Assembly: GCA_021805725.1 (NCBI GenBank)
Contig: JAJZEH010000029.1
Location: 1 to 44,828 of the forward strand
Direction of reading: 5' to 3'
DNA from: Pseudomonadota bacterium
Lineage (GTDB): Bacteria > Pseudomonadota > Gammaproteobacteria > Burkholderiales > Ferrovaceae
DNA: 44,828 bases
Position numbers and translations under genes: made by a program. The notes beneath the pieces are model-generated. The model made no database searches and had not been told where the DNA came from. It saw nothing but the letters and a program-made list of their open reading frames with translations. Shown here in pieces: positions 24,186 to 33,017 of this stretch. Numbering within the stretch: position 1 is the stretch's first letter; each line of letters opens with the position of its first letter.

Positions 24186-25592
24186 CTAGAGCTGAAAAGC
24201 AACCGTCCGCGCCAAGCCTTCGATGATATCCCGCCTCCAGGTGGGCATACGGGGCCTGTAGTGTCTTGACAGCTTCAGCTGCCGTGCCACCCAGTCCGAC
24301 AACCAGCCAATTTCAGCCGCCCCATAAAATGCCGTCATCAGTTCGAAGTTCAGGAACAGGCTGCGCGCATCGAGATTGGCCGATCCGCACAAGGCCATAT
24401 CGTCATCGACGATGACCGCCTTGGCGTGAATCATGTCGGGGTACAGCATCACTTCAGCCCCCGCATGCACCAGCTCTCGCAAGGCCTGCTCACGGGCCAG
24501 ATCGGCCAGCATGTGATTGGAGCGGCGTGGCAACAACAGCGTAAGCGCCACGCCGCGTCGACAGGCCATGCACAAGGCAAGGAGCAGCGCCTCATCGGGC
24601 ACAAAGTATGGGGTGACGGCGACAACGCGTCGCCTGGCCTGATAGGCCGAGGTCAGCAGCAGGTCGTATACGGTATCATCTGCAAGATCGGGACCACTGG
24701 GCACGAGTTGTGCTCTTGCACCCATCGCGCCAGTCACATCGTCAGCATCTGCATTCCTGGCCTGTCCGATTCCGCCGGGCATTTTCCAGTCGCGCTCAAA
24801 CAAACCCTGCGCCTGTTTGGCCAGGGGCCCGCGCACTTCAAAGCTCAAATCCGTCCAGGCAGGGCACCCGGGGCGATCAATGAAATACTCCGCAGCCAGA
24901 TTGCGTCCGCCGCTCCACAATCGGGCCCCGTCGGCAATCAGCATTTTGCGGTGATTGCGCAGGTTGCTGCGGCCCTTCAGGGGGTTATGCAATAGCGGCA
25001 TGAACCAGCGCACGGTCACTCCCTCAGCGCGTAAAAGCGGGATATGGCGTCGCGATTTTTGCAGCCCACCCACGGCATCGAGCAACACGCGCACTTTCAC
25101 GCCGCGTGTGGCGGCGCGGCCCAGTGCCGCCACCACTTCGCGACCCACTTCATCCGGGGCAAGGATGAAGCTGCAACATTCAATCTGCGCCGTGGCCCCC
25201 TCGACCAGGGCGAGCAGCGATGCCTTCGAAGCCGCACCATCCTCGTGAAAAACGACTTCATGATTACTGCAGGCGGGCGGCATATCCATTGCCGTGAGCA
25301 GGCTCGTGGCCCACGGCGGCTCTCCCGCTTGGGATGCAGAGGTTTGCCTGCGACCTGGCAGGCGCCGCGGCCGCGGAAACTTGCGCATGCCAAACAGCAG
25401 GAACAGCGGAATGCCCAGATAGGGAAACAGTCCGATGACCATCACCCAGGCAATGGCCGAAGCGGGAGGGCGTCGCTGCTGCCCGATTTTGGTCAGCAGA
25501 AAGTAGGTCAACAAACCTGCCAGCACCAGGGCGCTATGCTCCAGCGCCAGGACAGGATAGGAAAGCTCATGAATGAAGGTGGCCCACTGCAT
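24186..25592 (-). CDS. cls: Cardiolipin synthase (phospholipase D type)
   Basis: A 468-residue membrane-anchored PLD-family enzyme. Two hydrophobic segments occur at the N-terminus (about 15-35 and 45-68), then two HKD catalytic motifs: HRKMLIADGARLWSGGRN (about 215) and HAKAVIVDDDMALCGSANLD (about 395). It joins phosphatidylglycerols (or PE with PG) into cardiolipin at the inner membrane. A GTG start at 25607 overlaps the dedA-type stop (GTGA) and is possible; the ATG at 25592 has a GAGG site nine bases upstream. It is the last gene of the envelope operon and converges on the HD-GYP gene. Confidence 0.92.
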   Translation of the reverse strand: MQWATFIHELSYPVLALEHSALVLAGLLTYFLLTKIGQQRRPPASAIAWVMVIGLFPYLGIPLFLLFGMRKFPRPRRLPGRRQTSASQAGEPPWATSLLTAMDMPPACSNHEVVFHEDGAASKASLLALVEGATAQIECCSFILAPDEVGREVVAALGRAATRGVKVRVLLDAVGGLQKSRRHIPLLRAEGVTVRWFMPLLHNPLKGRSNLRNHRKMLIADGARLWSGGRNLAAEYFIDRPGCPAWTDLSFEVRGPLAKQAQGLFERDWKMPGGIGQARNADADDVTGAMGARAQLVPSGPDLADDTVYDLLLTSAYQARRRVVAVTPYFVPDEALLLALCMACRRGVALTLLLPRRSNHMLADLAREQALRELVHAGAEVMLYPDMIHAKAVIVDDDMALCGSANLDARSLFLNFELMTAFYGAAEIGWLSDWVARQLKLSRHYRPRMPTWRRDIIEGLARTVAFQL

Positions 25593-25603
25593 TGAGAAAA
25601 ACC

Positions 25604-26191
25604 TCACCCAGGTTTGTTTGAATCGTCCTCATAGTGTACCGAGCGCCGGTACAGCCAGAGTGCAGCAATGAACCCCGCCAGCAGGATGCCCAAAAGAATG
25701 AACAGCTCCACATGCTCTATGTCTGCAACCCAGACCTCCAGCGCCACGCCGAAATAATAGCCTGCACCGGACACTATGAGCGCCCACAGGACGGCGCCCA
25801 CGAAGTTGAGAACGGCAAACCGGAAAAAGGGCACATTGCTGGTGCCCAGAATGATCGGGCCAGCGATGCGCAGACCATAGAGAAAGCGGATCACCAGAAT
25901 CAGAACCACATGATAGCGCTCCAGCAGGCGATGGACCTGCGGCACACGGTGCGCCAGGCTGGGAAACCTGGCAATCAAAACGGCTCCCTTCCAGCGTCCC
26001 ACCATGAAAGCGATCTGATCTCCCAGGGTTCCCCCCACGATGGCAATGGCAATGACCACGGGCCAGTGCAGCAACCCCCGCTGTGCCGCATATCCCGCCG
26101 CCAGGAGGATCGTCTCCCCTTCCAGCAGCGTGCCCAGAAAGACGGCAAGGTAGCCGTAGGAGGCCACAAGTGCGCTGATCGCCGCCGTCAT
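25604..26191 (-). CDS. DedA family membrane protein
   Basis: A 195-residue protein with five or six membrane helices. DedA markers include FLGTLLEGETILLAAGY with the conserved glutamate (about residues 18-34), GGTLGDQIAFMVGR (about 53-66) and the second conserved RFLYGLRIAGP block (about 101). DedA proteins are undecaprenyl-phosphate or phospholipid flippases. The start overlaps the stop of the EEP gene (ATGA). Standing between an EEP-fold phosphatase and a cardiolipin synthase, it fits a lipid-handling operon. Confidence 0.9.
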   Translation of the reverse strand: MTAAISALVASYGYLAVFLGTLLEGETILLAAGYAAQRGLLHWPVVIAIAIVGGTLGDQIAFMVGRWKGAVLIARFPSLAHRVPQVHRLLERYHVVLILVIRFLYGLRIAGPIILGTSNVPFFRFAVLNFVGAVLWALIVSGAGYYFGVALEVWVADIEHVELFILLGILLAGFIAALWLYRRSVHYEDDSNKPG

Positions 26192-26964
26192 GCGCCCTCC
26201 TCCGGCACAGTCACTTCAAGCACCAGGGCCGCGTGATCTGAATAAGCCTGGGGCACGACGGTCAGGCGTGAGGATGCAGCAAGCCCGACGGAACAAAAGC
26301 ACAGATCCAGCAACAGCTCGCGTTTGTGGAAGGTGAACGTGGGCACGTCTTCCTGATTGAGCAGAACGATGCCCGGGTGTTCCAACAGCGCGGAGAGTTC
26401 GGAGAGGCCTGACAAAATGTTGAAATCCCCAAGAAAAACGACCTCCCCCGAAACACCGTCCATCAGTTCACGCACCTCGAGGAGTTGCGCGCGTCGCACT
26501 GATCTGTTGAGCGAGAGGTGGGAAAAAAAAAGGAACAACCGTGGAGCAAGGGTAATCTTGTAAACCAGGCGCTTGGTGCCATGGCGAAAGTAGATTCTTT
26601 CGTGCGGAAAATCATGTTTGGCCATGAACCCATTGCTTTTGCCACGGGTGACGAAGAAGGAACGCAGTTGGCTGGTGGGGCCATATTTGTTTTCGATATC
26701 GAAATGGGGATACTTCGCATCCATCAGGGCATGCAGTTGGTTGTACCCCCCCGATGTGAAGGAGCCCTTGTCGATTTCCACAAAACAGCACAAATCGGGA
26801 TCTTCACGGGTGATGAGAGTGCCCAGTTGCCGCAGGGCATTTTTTTGGACCGTCGGCGAACAGTAGAAATGGCGATGCAGGTAGCGCACATGGTGCGAGA
26901 ACTTCCCGCTGATGCCGCGGGCATATCCGAGGTTGCTCAACAGGATTTTATAGGTGTGCGCCAT
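26188..26964 (-). CDS. Endonuclease/exonuclease/phosphatase (EEP) family protein, YbhP-like
   Basis: A 258-residue EEP-fold hydrolase. Landmarks are the N-terminal asparagine in LLSNLGYARG (about residue 11), the metal-binding glutamate in CCFVEIDKGS (about 62), the GDFN motif in VVFLGDFNILSG (about 180) and the terminal SDH in YSDHAALVLEV (about 243). The family includes nucleases and lipid phosphatases. Pairing with a cls gene recalls Escherichia coli ybhP next to clsB, so a lipid phosphate substrate is plausible. A longer frame upstream overlaps the protease gene and is rejected; the ATG at 26964 is eight bases past that gene's stop. Confidence 0.85.
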   Translation of the reverse strand: MAHTYKILLSNLGYARGISGKFSHHVRYLHRHFYCSPTVQKNALRQLGTLITREDPDLCCFVEIDKGSFTSGGYNQLHALMDAKYPHFDIENKYGPTSQLRSFFVTRGKSNGFMAKHDFPHERIYFRHGTKRLVYKITLAPRLFLFFSHLSLNRSVRRAQLLEVRELMDGVSGEVVFLGDFNILSGLSELSALLEHPGIVLLNQEDVPTFTFHKRELLLDLCFCSVGLAASSRLTVVPQAYSDHAALVLEVTVPEEGA

Positions 26965-26972
26965 GCTGCATT

Positions 26973-27692
26973 TTAGCGGTTCACCGTACAGCGCATCAGT
27001 TCGGCACGTGCCTCGGTGTTGAGAAACCAGCCAATGAAGGCAATCCAGAGTCCCCCGCCAGGATTGCCCGAGAAGAACTGCCAGAGTCCCAGAAAAATGA
27101 ACAGAAAGGCAAACCCGCGTCCCACATTCGCCGCGATCACCGTGGCGCGCCGCATGCTGCCGGTGACTGCCCATACCAGCGACCGAAACACGCGACCGCC
27201 GTCCAGTGGATAACCTGGCACCAGATTGAACAGCGCAAGGCTCAGGTTGATGTAGGCCAGATACTCGGCAAGGCCCAGCAAGGGTTGCACCGAGGTCAGG
27301 AGAGGCTTCAGTGCATAAAAAATTCCCGCCAGGATGAAGCTCGTGAGGGGTCCTGCCATTGCCACCTGAAACTCCACAGCCGCGCTGGGGGGTTCGTCGG
27401 CAATTTCGGCAATCCCGCCAAAGATATGCAGCGTGATGCTGCGCACCCGGATGCGATGCATGAGCGCAATCAGGGAATGTCCCAACTCGTGCAGCAGCAC
27501 GCTGGCAAAAAAAAGCAACGCCGTCACCGCGCCCATGAACCAGTACAACGGCTGGGGCCACGCGGAAAATTCGGCAGGGTAATAGCTGTTTGCCAGAAGC
27601 GCGGTAAGCAATGCAAAGATGAGAAACCAGGAATAATCCAGGCCTACCGGAATACCCAGGATGCTGCCTAGGGGAATCTGCTGTCGGGCCAT
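26973..27692 (-). CDS. Site-2 protease family (M50) membrane metalloprotease
   Basis: A 239-residue polytopic protein with about six membrane helices. The zinc motif HELGH is in LLHELGHSLIA (about residues 67-77) and the third ligand aspartate in NLVPGYPLDGGRV (about 157-169), which place it in the S2P/M50 family group that usually ends with CBS domains. Those domains are absent here. It probably cleaves membrane-embedded substrates such as anti-sigma factors, but no candidate is adjacent. AGGAG sits ten bases before the ATG. It is 46 bases downstream of yheS and eight upstream of the EEP gene. Confidence 0.88.
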   Translation of the reverse strand: MARQQIPLGSILGIPVGLDYSWFLIFALLTALLANSYYPAEFSAWPQPLYWFMGAVTALLFFASVLLHELGHSLIALMHRIRVRSITLHIFGGIAEIADEPPSAAVEFQVAMAGPLTSFILAGIFYALKPLLTSVQPLLGLAEYLAYINLSLALFNLVPGYPLDGGRVFRSLVWAVTGSMRRATVIAANVGRGFAFLFIFLGLWQFFSGNPGGGLWIAFIGWFLNTEARAELMRCTVNR

Positions 27693-27738
27693 GTCAACGC
27701 ACTCCTGTCAGTCACTCATCAATCGACGATCCCACAGT

Positions 27739-29679
27739 TTAAAGCTTTGCATGTGTTGACGCCGCCTCAATCTCTTCGGTCAGCGCAAGCCAGCGTTCTT
27801 CCAGAAGGCCCAGGTCGTTTTCGATTGCCTTCAGGCGCTTGCCCGCCCTGGCGATCTCTGCGGCAGACTGGGGCTTGGCCATGAGGCCTTGCAACTGGAC
27901 CTGCTCGTTGCTGAGTGATGCAATCTCGGCATCGATTTTGTCCAGTTCGCGGCGCAGTGATTTGGTGGCCCTGGCCGGGCTTGCCGCAGCAGCCACGGGT
28001 GCAGCAGTTGCGGGAGCCGGCTTTTTGGCATCTTCGCGCTGGCGCTTTGCTTCATCGAGCAGATAGCGCTGATAGTCGTCAAGGTCACCGTCGAAGGGCG
28101 ACACCCCGCCTCGTGACACCATCCAGAACTCGTCGCATACGGCCCGCAGCAGGGCGCGGTCATGGCTGACCAGCATCACTGTGCCTTCAAACTCATTGAG
28201 CGCCATGGAAAGCGCTTCGCGCGTGGCGAGATCGAGATGGTTGGTGGGCTCGTCCAGGAGCAGCAAATTGGGGCGCTGCCAGACGATCATGCACAGCACG
28301 AGGCGCGCCTTTTCGCCGCCGCTCATGGAACCTACCGCCTGCTTGATCATGTCACCGCTAAAATTGAAGGTGCCCAGAAAGGTTCGCAAATCCTGCTCGC
28401 GCGTACTCTGGCCACTGATCTTGCCCGCCGCAGTCACCGTTTTTGCGAGGCGGATCATGTGCTCCAGCGGCGTGTCGGCAGGCTGCAGCACGTCCATTTC
28501 CTGCTGCGCAAAATAACCGATGTTCAGCCCCTTGCCCTCGGTCATTTCGCCGTCGAGGGGAGCCAGCGCGCGCGCCACGGTTTTGACCACAGTGGACTTT
28601 CCCTGGCCGTTGGCGCCCAGGATGCCGATGCGCTGGCCTGCCAGCACGGTCTTGCTGACGTCGCGCACAATCACCGTGGGCGGCGTCCCGGCAGGCGCAT
28701 CAGCGGGCGCGGGGTAGCCAAAGCTGACCTGGTGCATGGTCAGCATGGGGTTGGGCAAATGGAATGGCTCCTTGAACTCGAAAGTAAAGTCGGCTTCGGA
28801 GAGTAGCGGCGCGATCTTTTCCATGCGGTCCAGCGCCTTGACCCGGCTTTGGGCCTGCTTGGCCTTGCTGGCCTTGGCCTTGAAGCGGGTAATGAATTTC
28901 TGCAGATGCGCGATTTTTTCCTGCTGTTTGGCGTAGGCGCTTTGCTGCAGCGCCATCTGCTCGGCGCGCAGGTCTTCGAAGGTACTGTAGTTGCCTCCGT
29001 AACGCGCCAATTTGGCATTTTCGATATGTACCGTCACCGTGGTGACCGCGTCAAGAAACTCGCGATCGTGGCTGATCACGAGCAGGGTGCCGTTGTAGCG
29101 TTTGAGCCAGGCTTCCAGCCAGACCAGAGCGTCCAGATCGAGGTGATTGGTGGGTTCATCCAGCAGCAGCAGGTCGGAGGGGCACATCAGGGCTCGCGCC
29201 AGCTGCAGGCGCATGCGCCATCCCCCCGAGAAACTGTTGACGGGTTGGTTGAGTTCGCCGATCTTGAAGCCCAGCCCGAGAATCAGGGCCTGGGCGCGAG
29301 CCTCGGCATCGTGCGCGCCTGCGTCATGCAAATGCATGTAGGCCAGTGCCATGCGCTCACCGTCGCCGCTGTCTTCGGCTGCCGCCACCTCGGTTTGTGC
29401 CGCATGCAACGTGACATCACCTTCCACCACAAAACGGGTGGCGCTCTGTGCCGTTTCAGGCATGTCCTGTGCCACCTGGGCCATGCGCCATTGGGGAGGA
29501 ATGGCATATTCGCCGCCATCCTCATGAAGCGAACCATTGAGCAGGGCAAAGAGCGAGGATTTCCCCGCGCCGTTGCGTCCCACCAGGCCCACCTTTTCGC
29601 CAGGCTTGATCGAAACGGATGCACCGTCCAGCAGGACTTTGGCGCCGCGGCGCAACACAACATTTTTAAGGGTAATCAT
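27739..29679 (-). CDS. yheS: ABC-F family ATPase YheS
   Basis: A 646-residue soluble protein with two ABC domains: Walker A GRNGAGKSS (about residue 37), signature FSGGWRMR and LLLLDEPTNHLD, then GANGQGKST, MSGGEKAR and a second LLLLDEPTNHLD. The linker with AKATKAKQAQS-like AKASKAKQAQSRVK and a C-terminal coiled coil match YheS. It is the second ABC-F paralogue in the window after uup. ABC-F proteins bind the ribosomal E site and relieve stalling. AGGT lies five bases before the ATG. It may begin the envelope operon that follows on the same strand. Confidence 0.92.
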   Translation of the reverse strand: MITLKNVVLRRGAKVLLDGASVSIKPGEKVGLVGRNGAGKSSLFALLNGSLHEDGGEYAIPPQWRMAQVAQDMPETAQSATRFVVEGDVTLHAAQTEVAAAEDSGDGERMALAYMHLHDAGAHDAEARAQALILGLGFKIGELNQPVNSFSGGWRMRLQLARALMCPSDLLLLDEPTNHLDLDALVWLEAWLKRYNGTLLVISHDREFLDAVTTVTVHIENAKLARYGGNYSTFEDLRAEQMALQQSAYAKQQEKIAHLQKFITRFKAKASKAKQAQSRVKALDRMEKIAPLLSEADFTFEFKEPFHLPNPMLTMHQVSFGYPAPADAPAGTPPTVIVRDVSKTVLAGQRIGILGANGQGKSTVVKTVARALAPLDGEMTEGKGLNIGYFAQQEMDVLQPADTPLEHMIRLAKTVTAAGKISGQSTREQDLRTFLGTFNFSGDMIKQAVGSMSGGEKARLVLCMIVWQRPNLLLLDEPTNHLDLATREALSMALNEFEGTVMLVSHDRALLRAVCDEFWMVSRGGVSPFDGDLDDYQRYLLDEAKRQREDAKKPAPATAAPVAAAASPARATKSLRRELDKIDAEIASLSNEQVQLQGLMAKPQSAAEIARAGKRLKAIENDLGLLEERWLALTEEIEAASTHAKL

Positions 29680-29968
29680 CTAGACCTGCAGGCTCAGGAA
29701 ATTCATTCAGGACTCGGACAGGAACAACCGAAGCAGGCAATGTTCAGAAATATCAACATGTTGCGTAGTGACCCGCGAAGGACTCAAATCTCAACCCACG
29801 CGCTTTCCCGCCCAGACTTGCAACACAAGTTGCATCACCGGACCATTTTACACGGTACTACGGAAAAGTTATGGCCCATTTACATCGGCAAGGGGCGCGT
29901 ACGCTATACTCTGGGCTGGTCTCTTCTGGAATAAGTGCGGTTTGGCGAAGTGCCTGGTCGCGATTTTA
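29680..29968. other. Intergenic region between yheS and the glycosyltransferase gene
   Basis: This 289-base divergent region holds the promoters of both genes but no convincing reading frame. A small dyad TGCAAC-ACAA-GTTGCA (29819-29834) could be an operator. A TATACT hexamer near 29908 resembles a -10 box for the glycosyltransferase, but the only nearby -35-like sequence (TTTACA) is about 20 bases away, too far for a firm call. Confidence 0.4.
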
Positions 29969-31534
29969 ATGAGCCCTCCACTCCCCCCGTTTCTGGCCGA
30001 TGCATTGGGCCAGATTGTCGCCAACCCAACGGCAACCCACTGTTGGCATGGACTCTTCGATCTCTGCAGTGATGCCGACCAGGCGGTTCGCACTTCAATA
30101 CAGGAATTTCTGGAAAAACACATTCCTGATGGAGGTGTAGCAAGGTTCTTTTGTGCAACATTTCTGGCAGGGCTCACAGGGAATACCGCTTATGTTGCCG
30201 AAGCGGGTCGGATTGTACAAACCATTGAACCATTCGATGCCGAAAGGTCGGTCAGTTTTCTTGTCTATCAATGGGCCGTTGCAGTGCGCACCCAGATGGA
30301 CCGTACCGGATTCGTCCGGAATTTGCGGCAAGCCTCCCTGCCAGAAATTGTTTCGCAGGCCGGCGAGCACCTGGCCAATCAAGTTTCGGATCGTCCGGTC
30401 CTGCGTACACCTGGCCGTGTGGGCAGGGTCGCAATGGTAACCCCTTACATCAGCAATTCGAGCCATACCCCAACTACAACAGCGCTGAACCACGCACGCC
30501 TGTTAATTGGCCTTGGCCTTGACGTACACATATTTTCTGCACAGGATTCAAGGCCTGCGCAGATGCACGAATATCTGGGAAACAAGGGCACCATTGTTGT
30601 AACGCCGCCGGATGTCAGTGAATTGAGGAACCATATTCCCGACAAGCTCACAGTGACTTTCAGCATCGAACATTTTTCGTTGATGGAAAGATGGGCCGGG
30701 ATGCTGAAGCTGATCTCGGCATATGATCCTGACCTGGTGTTTTTTGTTGGTCTATTCTCTCCATTGATGACCCCCCTGTATCAGGCACGGCCCGTACTTG
30801 GCCTGAACGTGCATTCCGTCCAGCCGATGGCGCCAGTTGATGTCTGGCTGACTTCCCGCGCCGAATTATCCAACCAGATCAGTCACACATGGGGGCCCGC
30901 CCTTCCCGGGGCCTGGGCTTTCCATCATCCCTACCGGGTTGCCCTTAAGGCAACCCCCGAGCGTCTGGTACAAATTGACCCCGGTTTGCCGAAGGATGCG
31001 CTTGTACTCATTACCGCGGGTTATCGGCTGCCGCGAGAAATCACTGGAAGCTGGGCCAGGCAAATGGAACAGCTACTCAGGGCCCACCCCGATATTGTGT
31101 GGCTACTGGTGGGCGGGGAAGGCCTTTTGCCACCAGCACTTGCTGAAGTTGCGCAGGAGCAGCTGCGCTTGATACCCAACCAAGACGCGATTCAAGGCCT
31201 TCTCAGATGCAGCGACATTTACATCAACCCTCCGCGAATGGGCGGCGGGTTCAGTGTGGCGGAGGCCATGGCCGAAGGACTTCCCGTTGTTTCGTACGCC
31301 CATTCCGACGGCGGAGACAAGATGGGTGCCGCAGCTGTGACGCGTGATGCCGATTATTTTTCACGACTGGAATTGCTTTTGCACAATTCGGACTTGCGCA
31401 AGCAAGAGGGAATGGAAATGCGGAGGATATTCTCACAAAGACTCGATCTCCAGAAGTCTGGCGCTTCCCTGCTGGCAGCCTGTGAACTTGCGCTGGAGCG
31501 CCACCAGCTGCGCGCTAACTCAATAACTTCTTGA
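29969..31534 (+). CDS. GT-B type glycosyltransferase with N-terminal extension
   Basis: A 521-residue soluble protein. The first ~150 residues form an all-helical region without a recognised family. From about residue 160 (GRVAMVTPYISNSSHTPTT) a GT-B glycosyltransferase follows; its C-terminal Rossmann half contains a nucleotide-sugar-binding type segment, INPPRMGGGFSVAEAMAEGLPVVSY (about 415-440), similar to the E-x7-E motif of GT4-like enzymes. Acceptor and donor sugars are unknown. The ATG at 29969 was chosen because the 67 codons open upstream read through the promoter area. Its 3' end overlaps the convergent acetyltransferase gene by 20 bases. Confidence 0.78.
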   Translation: MSPPLPPFLADALGQIVANPTATHCWHGLFDLCSDADQAVRTSIQEFLEKHIPDGGVARFFCATFLAGLTGNTAYVAEAGRIVQTIEPFDAERSVSFLVYQWAVAVRTQMDRTGFVRNLRQASLPEIVSQAGEHLANQVSDRPVLRTPGRVGRVAMVTPYISNSSHTPTTTALNHARLLIGLGLDVHIFSAQDSRPAQMHEYLGNKGTIVVTPPDVSELRNHIPDKLTVTFSIEHFSLMERWAGMLKLISAYDPDLVFFVGLFSPLMTPLYQARPVLGLNVHSVQPMAPVDVWLTSRAELSNQISHTWGPALPGAWAFHHPYRVALKATPERLVQIDPGLPKDALVLITAGYRLPREITGSWARQMEQLLRAHPDIVWLLVGGEGLLPPALAEVAQEQLRLIPNQDAIQGLLRCSDIYINPPRMGGGFSVAEAMAEGLPVVSYAHSDGGDKMGAAAVTRDADYFSRLELLLHNSDLRKQEGMEMRRIFSQRLDLQKSGASLLAACELALERHQLRANSITS

Positions 31535-32198
31535 AAACTGCGGGAACGCCAGCAACCAGCGTGTTGGCCTCGACATCGGAAATCACCACCGCCCCGCCGG
31601 CGATGAATGCGTGATCGCCTACCACCAAACGCTCGATCAGCGTTGAGCCCAGGGCTACCGTCACACCAATCCCCAGGTGGCTTAGCCCCCCGATATTGCT
31701 TCCTGCCTGGATGCGCGAAAAGGCCCCGATGCGGGTATCGTGACCAATCGTGACGCCACGATTAACGAACACATGCTCACTTAAATCGGCACCCGAACCG
31801 ATAACGGACCTTGCGCCAATAAAGACACCTTCTCCGAGATTCGCCAAGGGTGAAACATAGGCAGAAGGGTGAACCATCGTATGAAAAACCAGATTGAAGC
31901 GATGTTTCACTTCGGCCGCCAGCTCTGCACGGGTGGGCGTTGTTGGGCCCAGCAGATAGAGTTCATGATCAGCGCAGGGAACGAAATCATCCAGCAATTG
32001 CACCGTTGGAGGCTTGCAAAGGCCTTTCAGCGCGACCAGCCGGTCTGCAAGCGTACGACCGCGGTCTCCAGCAACTTCCGGCAGATGAATGATGACTTTA
32101 CCAAGTGTCAGCCCATTGGCGAGCGCGCAATCGAACACATCTGAAAGCATATTGCTCACCCCGAAAATTACGAGTTTCCCTCGTTTTTCGCTCAGCAT
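31515..32198 (-). CDS. NeuD-like sugar O-/N-acyltransferase (hexapeptide repeat)
   Basis: A 227-residue protein of the NeuD/PglD family: an N-terminal Rossmann-like domain that binds the UDP- or CMP-sugar (GKLVIFGVSNMLSDV) and a C-terminal left-handed beta-helix of hexapeptide repeats (VSPLANLGEGVFIGARSVIG, VFVNRGVTIGHDTRIG, IGGLSHLGIGV), with the catalytic-type histidine in IGHDT. These enzymes acetylate sugars for surface polysaccharides or glycoproteins. It lies between the nar operon (118 bases downstream of narI on the same strand) and the convergent glycosyltransferase, so the two may serve one glycosylation pathway. Confidence 0.82.
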   Translation of the reverse strand: MLSEKRGKLVIFGVSNMLSDVFDCALANGLTLGKVIIHLPEVAGDRGRTLADRLVALKGLCKPPTVQLLDDFVPCADHELYLLGPTTPTRAELAAEVKHRFNLVFHTMVHPSAYVSPLANLGEGVFIGARSVIGSGADLSEHVFVNRGVTIGHDTRIGAFSRIQAGSNIGGLSHLGIGVTVALGSTLIERLVVGDHAFIAGGAVVISDVEANTLVAGVPAVFKKLLS

Positions 32199-32315
32199 CT
32201 CATTCTATTTTTCCGTATAGTGTTATTTACACGAATCGATTTTACGCCCGCACCTCCTCAAACCACAAGAACCCATTGACCCTGGACGACCTGCGGCCAG
32301 GTGGCTAGAACCGTT
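32199..32315. other. Intergenic region between narI and the acetyltransferase gene
   Basis: 117 bases that hold the end of the nar transcription unit and the upstream region of the acetyltransferase gene. A weak CCTGG...CCAGG pairing is present but it lacks a following T run, so I do not call a terminator. No reading frame was recognised. Confidence 0.3.
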
Positions 32316-33017
32316 TTATCGTGGCCTGATTCCAATACGCCGGCTACGCACCAGCTGATAGGCGCGCGGCAGGTAGACTACCGACGCAAAGCCGCTCCAG
32401 ATGTGTACCAGCCGGGTAAATGGAAATATCAGGAAAATCGTCATTCCAAGGACCATGTGTACGCGATAGACCCAGCTTAAATTCGCCACAAGATCGACAC
32501 CGCCCGCACGGAAGGTCACGACGCGCTGCGCCCAATCGGCGAGCAACAGCATCACAGATCCGTCAAGATGCTGTGCGGAGAGGGGAATGGTGGCCAGCCC
32601 CAACGCAAGCTGAACCCAGAGAATGACCAGCAGAGCGATGTCGCTGGGTTTTGAGTTGATTCGGATGCGCTCGTCTCCCAGGCGACGGTACAACAGCACC
32701 GTGATGCCGATGAAAGCCAGCACCCCTGCAATGCCGCCGCTCACCATGGCGAGCAATTGCTTGTCACCGGCGCTCAAGATGGATTCATACAAAAAGTGTG
32801 GTGTTAGCAGACCGATCAGGTGCCCAAAGAAGAGAAACAGCACACCCACGTGAAACAGGTTGCTCCCCAGGCGTAGCTGGCCATGGCGCAGCAACTGGCT
32901 TGAATCGCTTTTCCAGGTGTATTGGTCACGGTCATAGCGTATCAGGCTGCCAATGAAAAATACTGACAGGCAAATGTAGGGATAAAGACCAAACCAGAAA
33001 GTGTCCAGGATGTTCAT
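32316..33017 (-). CDS. narI: Respiratory nitrate reductase gamma subunit (cytochrome b)
   Basis: A 233-residue membrane protein with five helices. The four haem b ligands expected from Escherichia coli NarI are visible as two pairs: LFHVGVLFLFFGH (about residues 55 and 65) and VYRVHMVLGM plus RLVHIWS (about 189 and 207). It takes electrons from quinol and passes them to NarH. The ATG at 33017 overlaps the narJ stop (ATGA) and has AGGAG seven bases upstream; a longer frame inside narJ is rejected. Confidence 0.96.
   Translation of the reverse strand: MNILDTFWFGLYPYICLSVFFIGSLIRYDRDQYTWKSDSSQLLRHGQLRLGSNLFHVGVLFLFFGHLIGLLTPHFLYESILSAGDKQLLAMVSGGIAGVLAFIGITVLLYRRLGDERIRINSKPSDIALLVILWVQLALGLATIPLSAQHLDGSVMLLLADWAQRVVTFRAGGVDLVANLSWVYRVHMVLGMTIFLIFPFTRLVHIWSGFASVVYLPRAYQLVRSRRIGIRPR

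Noticed and set aside
28849..29934. Open frame of about 360 codons opposite yheS
   Set aside because: Antisense shadow of a conserved ABC-F gene; it also runs through the intergenic region.
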